A DNA stretch of 64,000 nt from Microbacterium sp. KUDC0406 (lineage in GTDB: Bacteria > Actinomycetota > Actinomycetes > Actinomycetales > Microbacteriaceae), in assembly GCF_021582875.1 (NCBI RefSeq), contig NZ_CP091138.1, forward strand, positions 2,232,001 to 2,296,000, read 5' to 3'. The notes under the pieces were generated by a model, which worked only from the letters and a program-made list of their open reading frames with translations, did no database searches and was not told the DNA's origin. Made by a program: the position numbers and the translations under genes. Of this stretch, positions 35,228 through 43,365 are shown one piece after another (position 1 is the stretch's first letter; each line of letters starts with the position of its first letter).

Positions 35228-35994
35228 ATGACCGATCTGCGCGAAGTGGCCCCCGGAGTGCTCATCGCGACCAGCCGCAAGATGTCGACGAACTCGACCC
35301 TGCTGGTCGGCGGATCCGATGTGCTGCTCGTCGATCCCGCGTGGATGCCGGACGAGCTCGATGCCCTCGCGTCTGAGATCCGGCGACGCGGGCTGCGTGT
35401 GATCGGCGGCTTCGCCACCCACGCGCATCAGGACCACCTGCTGTGGCATCCCGACTTCGGCGCGGCTCCGCGCTGGGCCTCCGCCCGGACCGCCGCTCTC
35501 GCGGCATCCGAACGGGAGGCGCTCGTGAGCTTCCTCGGCGCGGACTTTCCCGCCCACCTCGTGGAGCTCATGGGACGGGTGCGGGCCGCGGAGGCGATCC
35601 CGGCCGTGTCTGTGCCTGCGGGATTCGAGGTCGAGCTGATCGTGCACGACGGGCACGCCCCGGGCACACCGCCCTCTGGCTGCCGACGCAGCGCGTGCTG
35701 ATCGCCGGCGACATGCTCAGCGACGTCGAGCTGCCCCTCCCCTTCTACCCGGACGATCTGCCGTCCTATGCGGCGGCGCTCGACCTTCTCGAGCCGTATG
35801 CCCGGGAGGCCGCGGTCGTGGTGCCCGGGCACGGACATGCGGGCACCGATGCCCTCGCCCGGCTGGACGCCGACCGCCGCTACCTCGACGACATGGCGTC
35901 TGGCGGGGCATCCGATGATCCGCGCGTGAACGATCCGGAGATGGCCGAGGCGCACGCGCACATGAGGCAACTCGTCCAGTCACACGGGGCGTGA
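35228..35994 (+). pseudogene. MBL-fold metallo-hydrolase, frameshifted
   Basis: The metal-binding motif is His65-Ala-His67-Gln-Asp69-His70 (THAHQDHLLW), the defining signature of beta-lactamase-fold hydrolases. The frame slips at about 35667, and one missing C restores HDGHAPGHTALWLPTQRVLIAGDML, carrying the next metal ligands, and VVPGHGHAG. The result is 255 aa. The substrate cannot be read from sequence. Both halves have normal codon use. Confidence 0.8.
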
Positions 35995-35999
35995 CCGCC

Positions 36000-36980
36000 T
36001 CACCGCTCGGCGTCGAGCGCGCTGCGCACCTCGCGTTCCTCGTCGTCGGTGAGCCCCGCCTGCCTCGCCACATCCCGAGTGCGCTCGTAGTCGAGGGTGT
36101 CGGCGAGGGTGTCGGCGAGCGGGCGCGTCACGAGTCCGGCGGCGCGAGCGCGGCCGGTGTCCATCGTCCCGAACCAGCGCCATTCCGGATCCGCGATCCA
36201 CAGCGGCATCGACTTCGGGCCCATCCACTGCCCGATGCCGAGCTGCGCAATCCGATCCAGCGGCACAAGACGCAGCGCCGCAGTGCTGTGCGCGACCTGC
36301 TTCGACGTCTCGAGCACCTCTCCGAGCGTGGTCGCCGGACCCGTGGCGTTGAACACCCCGTCGATCCGCTGCTCGGCGGCCGTGACCAGCCATTTCGCCA
36401 GATCGCGGACGTCGATCAGCGCGACGGGGAAGTCGAGGTCGTCCGGCGCGATGACGTCATCGCCGGTCGGCGCCGCGAACCGCCACGGCCAGTAGCCGGT
36501 GCGGCCCGAGGCGTCGCCCGGCCCGCCGATGAGACCGGGGCGGACGATGGTCGCCGACGACGGCGCCTCCGAGACCAGCTGTTCGCAGGTGACCTTCGCG
36601 GGTCCGTAGGCCTCCATCGATTCCATCACGTCGCCGTCGAGAGGGTCCAGGAGCGCGGCGTCCTCGGACTGCTCCGGCCGGTCGAACGCGGCGTACACGT
36701 TCCCGGTGGACACGAAGACCCAGTGCCGGGTGTCGAGGTCGCGAACGGCACGGCGGACCTGTCCGGGCTGACGCGACACATCGATGACGGCAACCCATTC
36801 GCGGCCGCTCACGGCGGCGAGGCCGTCCTCCTCATCGCGGTCGGCGGCGACGAAGGCGGCGCGCTCGGGCGCGGGAGCGGTGCCGCGCGCGAGGCAGGTG
36901 ACGTCATGTCCGCGGGCGACCGCCTCGTTCGCGATCGCACGTCCGAGGAAGGCGGTGCCGCCGAGGATCAGAATCTCCAT
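36000..36980 (-). CDS. NAD(P)-dependent epimerase/reductase (extended SDR)
   Basis: A 326-aa protein with the Rossmann start MEILILGGTAFLGRAIA (GGTAFLG), FVSTGNVYAAF and the catalytic YGPAKVTCEQL (Tyr and Lys). This is the atypical group of SDR proteins that includes 3-beta-HSD-like reductases and plant chloroplast RNA-binding-like members. The C-terminus reads TDDEEREVRSALDAER. The substrate is unknown. It is not obviously in an operon. Confidence 0.85.
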   Translation of the reverse strand: MEILILGGTAFLGRAIANEAVARGHDVTCLARGTAPAPERAAFVAADRDEEDGLAAVSGREWVAVIDVSRQPGQVRRAVRDLDTRHWVFVSTGNVYAAFDRPEQSEDAALLDPLDGDVMESMEAYGPAKVTCEQLVSEAPSSATIVRPGLIGGPGDASGRTGYWPWRFAAPTGDDVIAPDDLDFPVALIDVRDLAKWLVTAAEQRIDGVFNATGPATTLGEVLETSKQVAHSTAALRLVPLDRIAQLGIGQWMGPKSMPLWIADPEWRWFGTMDTGRARAAGLVTRPLADTLADTLDYERTRDVARQAGLTDDEEREVRSALDAER

Positions 36981-37044
36981 GGCACGATGCGACCACGATC
37001 GACCGCGCGCTGTCCAGCGATTCCGCCGTGAGCGGTGCCGCGGA

Positions 37045-37401
37045 TCAGCCCCGTTCCCACGGGAGCTTGACCAGCGGCAGGATGTAGATGCGGCCGAGGA
37101 TGGCGACCGGATGCTTTGCCATGAACTCTGCGGCCTCGTCGATCGAGTCGGCGGTGATGAGGTCGTAACCCGCGAACCACTCCTTGAACTCCGGGAACGG
37201 GCCGTCGACGATGAGCGTCCGGCCGTCGCGCACGGCGACGGACTTCGCCTGTTCTGCGCCCGCGACAGGTGCACCCATTTCGAGGCGGCCGGCGGTGTTC
37301 CCCTCGGCGGCCCAGCGCTCGAGGATGGCCTGATCCTCGTCCTGCGGCAGTTCAGTGCCGGTCGGGTCGGACATGTGGATGACGAGGTACCTGCTGCTCA
37401 T
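37045..37401 (-). CDS. YCII-related domain protein
   Basis: A 118-aa dimeric alpha/beta-barrel YCII protein, with YLVIHMSDPTG at the start, VRDGRTLIVDGPFPEFKEWFAGYDLI in the centre (Asp and His/Tyr region of the domain) and ADSIDEAAEFMAKHP near the end. YCII proteins are often found with ECF sigma factors; none is adjacent here. The ATG overlaps the stop of a small upstream ORF by 4 bases. Confidence 0.85.
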   Translation of the reverse strand: MSSRYLVIHMSDPTGTELPQDEDQAILERWAAEGNTAGRLEMGAPVAGAEQAKSVAVRDGRTLIVDGPFPEFKEWFAGYDLITADSIDEAAEFMAKHPVAILGRIYILPLVKLPWERG

Positions 37402-37601
37402 GAGCGTTCTCCATTCGGTGTTGCGAGTTGACTGCGTCGACGGATGAGGTGGGTCTCGGCGGGCGCGCGTTGCGCCCTTTCATGTGCAATACGCCGTTCT
37501 GCTCTGCGCTCGGCGATCACCCGGCGTCGTTCGGCTCGGGTCGCGGCACGCTCCGTCTCGAGGCGGTGGATGAGGATCGCTCCCATCGGATCCATGTGCA
37601 T
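37398..37601 (-). CDS. Small Arg-rich protein (67 aa) coupled to the YCII gene
   Basis: An ORF starting MHMDPMGAILIHRLETERAA with an Arg/Glu-rich helix behind it. GGAAGGAC precedes the first ATG at a good distance, and the TGA overlaps the YCII start codon (ATGA), as expected for real coupled genes here. No domain is recognisable. It could still be a leader ORF. Confidence 0.45.
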   Translation of the reverse strand: MHMDPMGAILIHRLETERAATRAERRRVIAERRAERRIAHERAQRAPAETHLIRRRSQLATPNGERS

Positions 37602-37839
37602 GCGACATGTCCTTCCCGATCTCTGTCCGGACGCGTTTCACCCGGTCACCAAGACCACGAATCACCTGGGTCGTTTCGACACCGAGGAGCCGACTCGGTG
37701 TCCCTTCTCACGGAACTCGGCGGGAGTCAGAGACGTCTCCGGCGTGATTCCGTCGGATCCCATGCCCGACGTCTGCAGCACTTGTCTCATGAAACCTGTC
37801 AGTAACGGCATGACGCGGTGCGGTCAGGCCCGCGCGAAG

Positions 37840-38424
37840 CTACGTCCTACGCTCGGCTGAGGAAAAATGCCGCCGAATTGCTGGCGACCAGTGGGCTCGG
37901 TATCGCAGTCGGAGTTCCGCCCGCTCCCAGTCTCGACCTGTGACAGTCTCGCGACAGACAGAACTCTGGCAGGTGCACTCCATCGCATATTCGGGATCGT
38001 CCGTGAACGTCGCATAGTCGACGGTGACCTCCTCGTCGCGCATGATCCGCCGCCGAGCGATCAGCAAAGCAGGATCCTCCCACCACAGATTCGGGTCGCA
38101 GCTGTGATTCCCGTACCCGTTCGGGGAGCGCCCAGGCATCACAAGATTCAGATCCTTGTCCAATGACAGCGAGTCCACGTACTCCGAACTCTCGAACAGG
38201 GCAAGGAGTTGATCGTCGCTGACCAGCCGACCACCGAAGGATGCCACCGTCACCCCCGGCTCGATAGGCGCCAGAGCAAACAATCCTTGACCTGCGATCG
38301 CCGAAGACCGGACCTCGATATCAGGGTGAAGCCACGGAGCGGAACGAATACCGTGCACTGGGCCATGATAGGCCGGGGCTCCTGGGCCGTCCGGCCGTGT
38401 CGCCACCACAACGCCCCTTGACAT
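37840..38424 (-). CDS. SET-domain protein (putative protein-lysine methyltransferase)
   Basis: A protein of up to 194 aa with the SET signature: IEVRSSAIAGQGLFALAPIEPG near the start, GNHSCDPN (the cofactor and substrate-binding NHSC motif) and the catalytic-tyrosine-containing EEVTVDYATF. A post-SET-like tail follows with ECTCQSSVCR, three spaced cysteines that can bind zinc with the NHSC cysteine. SET enzymes transfer methyl groups from SAM to lysine. The region is visibly lower in GC and less third-position biased than its surroundings, suggesting horizontal gain. The exact start is uncertain. Confidence 0.75.
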   Translation of the reverse strand: MSRGVVVATRPDGPGAPAYHGPVHGIRSAPWLHPDIEVRSSAIAGQGLFALAPIEPGVTVASFGGRLVSDDQLLALFESSEYVDSLSLDKDLNLVMPGRSPNGYGNHSCDPNLWWEDPALLIARRRIMRDEEVTVDYATFTDDPEYAMECTCQSSVCRETVTGRDWERAELRLRYRAHWSPAIRRHFSSAERRT

Positions 38425-38473
38425 CACAGTCCGTGCCGACGCCCACCGCGACGCATGAATGCGCAGTCCGCGG

Positions 38474-39103
38474 TCACGCAGCGCGCTGCTGAGTGGTTGC
38501 CGCCCAGGCCGCCAGCCCGAAATACGCCAGCGCCGGCGCTCTCCTGAGCACACGTCGCTGCGACAGCCGAGAGCCGGCGAGGCGGCTGACGCCGCCGGCT
38601 GCAAGACAGTAGAACAGGTCGCAGAGCAGACCGATGACCGTGAAGACGACCCCGAGAGCGAGCAGCTGGATCCACACGGGGTGATCAGGGTCGACGAACT
38701 GCGGGAGGAACGCCAGGAAGAACAGGATCACCTTCGGATTCGCGGCGCCGAGAAGGAAGCCCCGCGCATAGGCCCTGCCCCAGGACTCCCGCCCCGTGCC
38801 GACACCGGCCTCGAGACTCGGGCGATGGCGAAGACTCTGGATCCCCAGCCAGATCAAGTATCCGACGCCGAGCCATTTCAGCAGCTGGAACAGGACGGCG
38901 CTCGTCGTGATGACCACACCGAGACCCGCGGCGGTCGCAATGGCGAACAGGAGCGTCGCCGTCTCCACCCCGAGCGCGGAGCGCCACGCTCTCCGCGGGC
39001 CCCGGGTGAGAGCTGTCGTGACGAGGAACACGACATTCGGTCCCGGCATCAGCGCCAGGCCGAAGGCCGCGAGGCAGAACACCGCGATGCCTGTGAAGGT
39101 CAT
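38474..39103 (-). CDS. LysE-family amino-acid exporter
   Basis: A 209-aa protein with six helices and the LysE/RhtB start FCLAAFGLALMPGPNVVFLVTTAL (PGP motif), ARGFLLGAANPKVILFFLAFLPQFV in the middle and a C-terminal hydrophobic region. These proteins export amino acids or related metabolites. The gene follows the alpha/beta hydrolase gene by 8 bases and may share its transcript with the SRPBCC gene. Confidence 0.85.
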   Translation of the reverse strand: MTFTGIAVFCLAAFGLALMPGPNVVFLVTTALTRGPRRAWRSALGVETATLLFAIATAAGLGVVITTSAVLFQLLKWLGVGYLIWLGIQSLRHRPSLEAGVGTGRESWGRAYARGFLLGAANPKVILFFLAFLPQFVDPDHPVWIQLLALGVVFTVIGLLCDLFYCLAAGGVSRLAGSRLSQRRVLRRAPALAYFGLAAWAATTQQRAA

Positions 39104-39111
39104 TCCTGTAC

Positions 39112-39842
39112 TCACCTGCCGTCGTCGATCAGCATTTCGGCAACAGCCTCCGGGTCCTCGCGCATCGCGTTGTGCCCGGTCGGGATGTCGCGCACCCGCC
39201 ACCCCGGGTCGGCACCGAGCCGGGCCCGCAGGCCGGCGAAGGGGGTGCCGTCCTCCCAGCCGGAGCAGTAGATGAAGTCGCGCCGCGCAATGCTCTCGAG
39301 CCCTCCGGTCAGCCGGATCCGCTGCAGGAGAGAGCCCAGCGGATGCGGGCGGCGGCGAGGCTCGCCGCCGCCCGGGGGCCGTTCCGGCCCCGGGCGGCGG
39401 CGAGGCTCGCCGCCGCCCGGGGCCGGAACGGCGGACGGACGGTGTGGCCCGTCTCGGCCGCGCCGTCGATGAAGGACTGTCGGTAGGCATCCGTCGTCAG
39501 GGACCAGCAGGAGTCGCCGTCGCGAGGGACGTACGCGTCGAGGTGGACAAGGCGGGAGACCCGCTGGGCCGCGCGATCGGCGGCCGCCGTGATCACCATC
39601 CCGCCGTAGCTGTGTCCGACGAGCGTCGCCTCGGTGATGTCAGCCGCCTCCAGAACCCGGACGACGTCAGTCGCGTGCGTGTCGAGGTTCGCGCGCGCCG
39701 CCGTCTCGTCGTCATGATCGGGCGACAGACCTGTCAGCGTCAGGGCGTGCACCGTGTGGCCGGCGGCCGCCAGCAGCGGCGTCACGGCCTCGAACGCCCA
39801 GGAGCCGTGCCACGCCCCGGGGACGAGAACGAACGTTGCCAT
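39112..39842 (-). pseudogene. Alpha/beta hydrolase, split by an inserted palindromic element
   Basis: The N-terminal part (MATFVLVPGAWHGSWAF) includes the nucleophile elbow VGHSYGGM and its HLDAYVPRDG region. The C-terminal part (HPLGSLLQRIRLTGG, IYCSGWEDGTPF, and the catalytic histidine in PTGHNAMRE) is in another frame. Between them lies the palindromic repeat at 39346-39432, which has no counterpart in the protein fold. Esterase-like family; the substrate is unknown. Removing the element would presumably restore a normal ~230-aa hydrolase. Confidence 0.7.
39346..39432. repeat. Long palindromic element inside the hydrolase gene
   Basis: Two copies of a hairpin with 14-base arms and a 1-base loop (CGGGCGGCGGCGAG / CTCGCCGCCGCCCG) lie at 39346-39374 and 39391-39419. 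The second, with its flanks, forms a 55-base perfect palindrome (arms 39378-39404 and 39406-39432). Confidence 0.9.
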
Positions 39843-39850
39843 CGCTGCAC

Positions 39851-40318
39851 CTACGCGCTCTGGAGCGCGACCTCTTCGGCCGGAGTGATCGGCGCTCCGG
39901 TCCCCGTGGTGATGAGCGTGCGCAAGCTCCCGAGCGCGTGACGCGACCACCCGACCGAGCAGCCCTCGTAGCAGTCCAGCTCCGGGGTGAGGCCGACGTG
40001 GGTGAATGTCAGTCGTGATCCGCCCGCAGTCGGCTCGATGTCGAAGACGATGTCGCTGCCCGCCCACTCGTCGACCTCCGGCGAGGAGGCGAACCAGTTC
40101 GCGACGACGTGCCAGACGACTCGCCGGTGCGGCGTCAGCTCGGTGATCCGGGCGCGCGTGCGGTGGATCCCGGGCACCTCGTAGATGAACTCGCCCTGTC
40201 TGTCCGTGTCGCCCGAGATGCGCTGCGACCACCAGCCGCGCACGTCGATGACCGCGTCGTACACGTCTTCCGGCGACTGCGGCACATCGAAGGAGAAGGT
40301 GTAGTCGGTACCCGTCAT
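39851..40318 (-). CDS. SRPBCC/AHSA1-domain protein
   Basis: A 155-aa START-like fold protein. It begins YTFSFDVPQSPEDVYDAVIDVRGWWS and ends SVGWSRHALGSLRTLI, with the AHSA1 pattern VVWHVV. The fold binds small hydrophobic ligands; in actinobacteria these are often stress-induced genes controlled by ArsR/HxlR regulators. It is divergent from the HxlR gene, with an inverted repeat between them, so it is a likely target. It may be first in an operon with the hydrolase and LysE genes. Confidence 0.8.
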   Translation of the reverse strand: MTGTDYTFSFDVPQSPEDVYDAVIDVRGWWSQRISGDTDRQGEFIYEVPGIHRTRARITELTPHRRVVWHVVANWFASSPEVDEWAGSDIVFDIEPTAGGSRLTFTHVGLTPELDCYEGCSVGWSRHALGSLRTLITTGTGAPITPAEEVALQSA

Positions 40319-40351
40319 GGTTCGTCGATCCTTTCGTGGACATTCGCTTCA

Positions 40352-40404
40352 CTTGCATCACACAAGCGACTGATACTGTCGCATGACTCCTTTCGTGATG
40401 CAAG
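40352..40404. promoter_or_regulatory. HxlR-type operator pair and leaderless promoter
   Basis: CTTGCATCAC (40352-40361) and GTGATGCAAG (40395-40404) are exact inverted copies 43 bases apart in the divergent SRPBCC/HxlR region. Just beyond, TAGAAT (40413-40418) lies 7 bases before the HxlR ATG, suggesting a leaderless mRNA. Confidence 0.55.
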
Positions 40405-40425
40405 CATCTGGGTAGAATCGACCTC

Positions 40426-40890
40426 ATGTTGGGCAGGACGTATGACAGCGAGGTGTGCTCCATCGCTCGGTCGCTGGAGGTGATCGGAGAGCGCTGGACC
40501 CTCCTGATCATCCGCAACGCCCTCTTCGCGGATGTCACGCGATTCGGCGACTTCCAACGGCGACTCGGAATCGCGACCAACGTCCTCACCGCGCGACTCG
40601 ACGGCCTCGTCGCCGCCGGCGTGATGGAGAGGTCCCACACCGCGAGCAGCGCGGAGTACCTGCTCACCGAGAAGGGCCGGGATCTCAGCGGGGTGCTCGT
40701 GGCGCTCACTGACTGGGGCGATCGCTGGGCCGCACCCGACGGCCCGCCGATCATCTACCGGCACGGCGCCTGTGAAGGCGCGGTGCACAGCGGGCTCACC
40801 TGCGACAGGTGCGGCGCCCGACCGGATGCCGTCACGGCATCACCGGGCCCCGGCATGCCGGAAGAGCGCTGGATGAGCGGCAGACAGTGA
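40426..40890 (+). CDS. HxlR-family winged-helix regulator
   Basis: A 154-aa protein with the HxlR winged helix at about 10-95 (CSIARSLEVIGERWTLLIIRNAL, RLGIATNVLTARLDGLVAAGVM). A C-terminal zinc-finger-like tail is also present (CDRCG with an upstream HGACEG), a known feature of some HxlR proteins that respond to electrophiles or aldehydes. No Shine-Dalgarno; a -10 hexamer lies 7 bases before the ATG. Likely represses the divergent SRPBCC-hydrolase-LysE group. Confidence 0.85.
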   Translation: MLGRTYDSEVCSIARSLEVIGERWTLLIIRNALFADVTRFGDFQRRLGIATNVLTARLDGLVAAGVMERSHTASSAEYLLTEKGRDLSGVLVALTDWGDRWAAPDGPPIIYRHGACEGAVHSGLTCDRCGARPDAVTASPGPGMPEERWMSGRQ

Positions 40891-40954
40891 GCACGTCGAA
40901 TGATTTCGTGACCAAACCGTTGCTTTCGTTACCTCGCCGTTATAGAGTGATCGC

Positions 40955-41050
40955 ACGGTGAATGTTTGCTGTGGCATCCACCGCAATGTGATTGCAGGAC
41001 CTCTTGGTGCAAGGGACAAGGGCCGGTCGGGAGCCTCTCCGACCGGCCCT
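40955..41050 (+). ncRNA. Candidate small RNA with three hairpins and own promoter and terminator
   Basis: A promoter TTGCTT (40920-40925), 17 bases, TAGAGT (40943-40948) predicts a start near 40955. The RNA would fold into: hairpin 1 (40967-40985, GTGG/CCAC with TGC/GCA outside), hairpin 2 (40992-41012, TTGC/GCAA with inner ACC/GGT) and hairpin 3 (41019-41050, 12-bp stem AGGGCCGGTCGG with an 8-base loop), a strong terminator without a U-run. It lies between HxlR and MarR genes. Any coding frame in it is very short. Confidence 0.55.
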
Positions 41051-41077
41051 CAATCATGTCCGCGCTAATCTGTGAGG

Positions 41078-41506
41078 ATGACCGATCGCCAGCTCGCCCT
41101 GCAGGCGTGGGAGAGCCTCTTCCGCGCCCAGCACGAGCTGTTCGCCGAGATGATCACCGACTTCGACGGCGCCGACATCACCCAGGCCGAGTACGACGTG
41201 CTGCTCACGGTCGTGCGCTCCTGCGACATGACCGCCAGGCTCCGCGACGTCACCGCGAACATGCTCATCAGTCAGCCCAGCGTCTCGCGCCTCGTCGACC
41301 GGATGGTCAGCCGCGGCCTCATCACGAAGGCCGCCGACCCCGAGGACGGCCGCGGCTCGCTGCTCACCGCGACCGAGGACGGCGCACGCACGTTCCGCGT
41401 GCTGGCGACGTCGCACGGCCGGTCGATCGCCGAGAAGATGTCGAAGCTGGATGCCGACGAGCTGGCGACGCTGCTCGCCCTGACGGAGAAGCTCCGCGGA
41501 CTCTGA
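41078..41506 (+). CDS. MarR-family regulator
   Basis: A 142-aa winged-helix protein starting MTDRQLALQ. The core runs from about 35 to 100 (ITQAEYDVLLTVV, ISQPSVSRLVDRMVSRGLITKAADPEDGRGSLLTATEDG, with the DPEDGRG wing typical of MarR). Either ATG 41078 or GTG 41072 could start it. A TAATCT at 41066-41071 just before it hints at a leaderless start. The effector is unknown. Confidence 0.85.
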   Translation: MTDRQLALQAWESLFRAQHELFAEMITDFDGADITQAEYDVLLTVVRSCDMTARLRDVTANMLISQPSVSRLVDRMVSRGLITKAADPEDGRGSLLTATEDGARTFRVLATSHGRSIAEKMSKLDADELATLLALTEKLRGL

Positions 41507-41591
41507 TCCACAGGCCATTCACCCCGGCATCCGATCTCTGGCAGGGTGGTTGCGTGGGAACTCCACTGGGGAGTTCAGGCTGGAGGGCCCC

Positions 41592-43187
41592 TTGGAGATC
41601 GCCGCGCTCGTCGGAATCCTGATAACCGTCGGAATCGCACTCGCATTCGTCGTCGTACTGGTCGGCATCGTCGCCCTGTTCGCCCGCAGCTGGATCAAGG
41701 TCGCCCGCGCCGATGAGGCGCTCGTGATCTCGGGGCGCAAGCAGAAGGTGCAGCGCGCCGTCGTGAACAGCGACGGCAGCACGAGCTCCGAGCTCGCCGA
41801 GTCGCCGGTCACGGTGATCGTGAACGGCAAGGCCGTCGTCAACCCGATCACCCAGCGCCACGAGATCATCTCGCTGCGCTCGCGCCAGGTCTCGCTGAAC
41901 GCCGAGGCGCAGTCGCTCGACAGCGTCACCCTGAACGTCGACGGCGTCGCGATCGTGAAGATCGGCTCCGACCCGCTGTACGTGCGGCGCGCTGCGGAGC
42001 GCTTCGCCTCGCAGGACAAGGCCATCGAGCAGTTCACCACCGAGCAGCTGGAGGGCGCCCTGCGCGGCATCGTCGCCACGCTCTCGGTGGTCGAGCTCAT
42101 GCGGGAGCGCAAGAAGTTCTCGGATCAGATCGCCGCAGACGTCTCGAGCGAGCTCGCCGACCAGGGCCTCATCCTGGACTCGTTCCAGATCAAGGGCATC
42201 ACCGACGGCGTCGGATACATCCGCTCGCTCGGTGCACCGGAGATCCAGGCGAAGCGCCAGGCCGCCGAGATCTCGCAGACCAACGCCGACCGTGCGATCA
42301 ACCAGAAGAACATCGCCAACAACGAGGCGAACCTGATCGAGCAGACCGCACTCGACACCAACACCGCCAACGCCAACGCCGGCATCGGCCGTGCCCGCGC
42401 CGAGGCCGAGCAGGCCGAGCACCTCGCACGCGCGCAGGCCGAGCAGGCCGTGCTGCAGCAGCAGGCCGAGAACCGGCAGGCGCAGCTGGATGCCGACGTC
42501 AAGCGCGTCGCCGACGCTCAGCGCTACGAGTCCGAGACCAAGGCTCAGGCCGACCTGTTCACGCGTGAGAAGGCCGCCGAGGCCGCCGCGATCGAGCAGG
42601 TCAAGCAGGCCGAGGCCCGCACCCGCATCGCCGAGCAGCAGGCGCAGGCAGACAAGGCCCGCGCCGCCGGTGAGGCGGCGGCCGCAGAGGCGAAGGCGGC
42701 CGGTGAGGCCAACGCGCTGCGCGCCCAGTCCGACGCCGAGGCATCCGCCCGCCGTGTGCGTGCCGAGGCCGAGGCCGCCGCGATCCGCGCCGAGGGCGAG
42801 GCCCGCGCGGCCGCCGTCGAGGCAGAGGCGAAGGCCATCGCATCGAACCAGGAGGCGTTCCTGTCGCAGCGCGTGCTCGAGGTGCTCCCCTCGATCATGG
42901 GCGAGTTCGCCAAGGGCTACGCCACGATCGGCAACGTGTCGATCATCGGCGGCTCGGGCGAGGACGGCGCCTCCAGCGTCGTCGGCGGCGACAACGCCAA
43001 GGCCATGCGCGCCGTGTTCGACAGCGTCAACGCCGCCACCGGCCTCGACCTGGCCGCCATCATCCAGGGCCAGGCCGTCGGCCGCGGCTTCGGCGCCGGC
43101 GTCGCGCAGGCGTCTGAGGACGCGGCTCCCGAGGCACCCGCGCGCCGAACGACTGTCGTCGAGACCGAGACCGCCACCGAGGACTGA
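41592..43187 (+). CDS. Flotillin-like SPFH-domain protein
   Basis: A 531-aa protein. A TTG start at 41592 behind GGAGG gives an N-terminal helix (about 3-30) followed at once by the SPFH domain (about 35-200, WIKVARADEALVISGRKQK, LRSRQVSLNAEAQSLDSVT). A long Ala/Glu/Gln-rich coiled coil (about 220-420, with repeated RAEAEQAE-type heptads) and a conserved C-terminal region (EVLPSIMGEFAKGYATIG) follow. Flotillins build membrane microdomains. No NfeD partner is adjacent. A strong terminator follows at 43195. Confidence 0.85.
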   Translation: MEIAALVGILITVGIALAFVVVLVGIVALFARSWIKVARADEALVISGRKQKVQRAVVNSDGSTSSELAESPVTVIVNGKAVVNPITQRHEIISLRSRQVSLNAEAQSLDSVTLNVDGVAIVKIGSDPLYVRRAAERFASQDKAIEQFTTEQLEGALRGIVATLSVVELMRERKKFSDQIAADVSSELADQGLILDSFQIKGITDGVGYIRSLGAPEIQAKRQAAEISQTNADRAINQKNIANNEANLIEQTALDTNTANANAGIGRARAEAEQAEHLARAQAEQAVLQQQAENRQAQLDADVKRVADAQRYESETKAQADLFTREKAAEAAAIEQVKQAEARTRIAEQQAQADKARAAGEAAAAEAKAAGEANALRAQSDAEASARRVRAEAEAAAIRAEGEARAAAVEAEAKAIASNQEAFLSQRVLEVLPSIMGEFAKGYATIGNVSIIGGSGEDGASSVVGGDNAKAMRAVFDSVNAATGLDLAAIIQGQAVGRGFGAGVAQASEDAAPEAPARRTTVVETETATED

Positions 43188-43194
43188 TCGATTC

Positions 43195-43236
43195 GCACCG
43201 AGGGCGCGGATGCTGCGGCATCCGCGCCCTCGGTGC
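43195..43236 (+). terminator. Strong intrinsic terminator hairpin after the flotillin gene
   Basis: Perfect 19-base arms (GCACCGAGGGCGCGGATGC and complement, 43195-43213 and 43218-43236) with a 4-base loop TGCG, 7 bases downstream of the stop codon. Confidence 0.9.
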
Positions 43237-43254
43237 GTCCGGGCGGCCCGCGTA

Positions 43255-43335
43255 CCCGACTTCGGATCCGGCGCACGACGCGCCGGCCGGATGCGACACA
43301 CACGCGGCGTGTCCGGCACGAGATCCGAAGTTGGG
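43255..43335 (+). other. Extended structured element upstream of hrpB
   Basis: CCCGACTTCGGATC (43255-43268) pairs with GATCCGAAGTTGGG (43322-43335), one wobble. Inside, further complementary stretches occur (GCCGGA with TCCGGC, ACAC with GTGT). It fills the 30-110 bases before the hrpB start. Could be a repeat element or a leader RNA. Confidence 0.4.
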
Positions 43336-43365
43336 CACACGGCAGTCGCAGGTGAGACTGGACGG

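Noticed and set aside
40955..41050. Short coding frame within the candidate small RNA (GTG AAT GTT TGC TGT...)
   Set aside because: It has a TGC TGT pair reminiscent of Cys leaders, but no suitable start at the predicted TSS, and the hairpins dominate the region; kept only as an RNA candidate.
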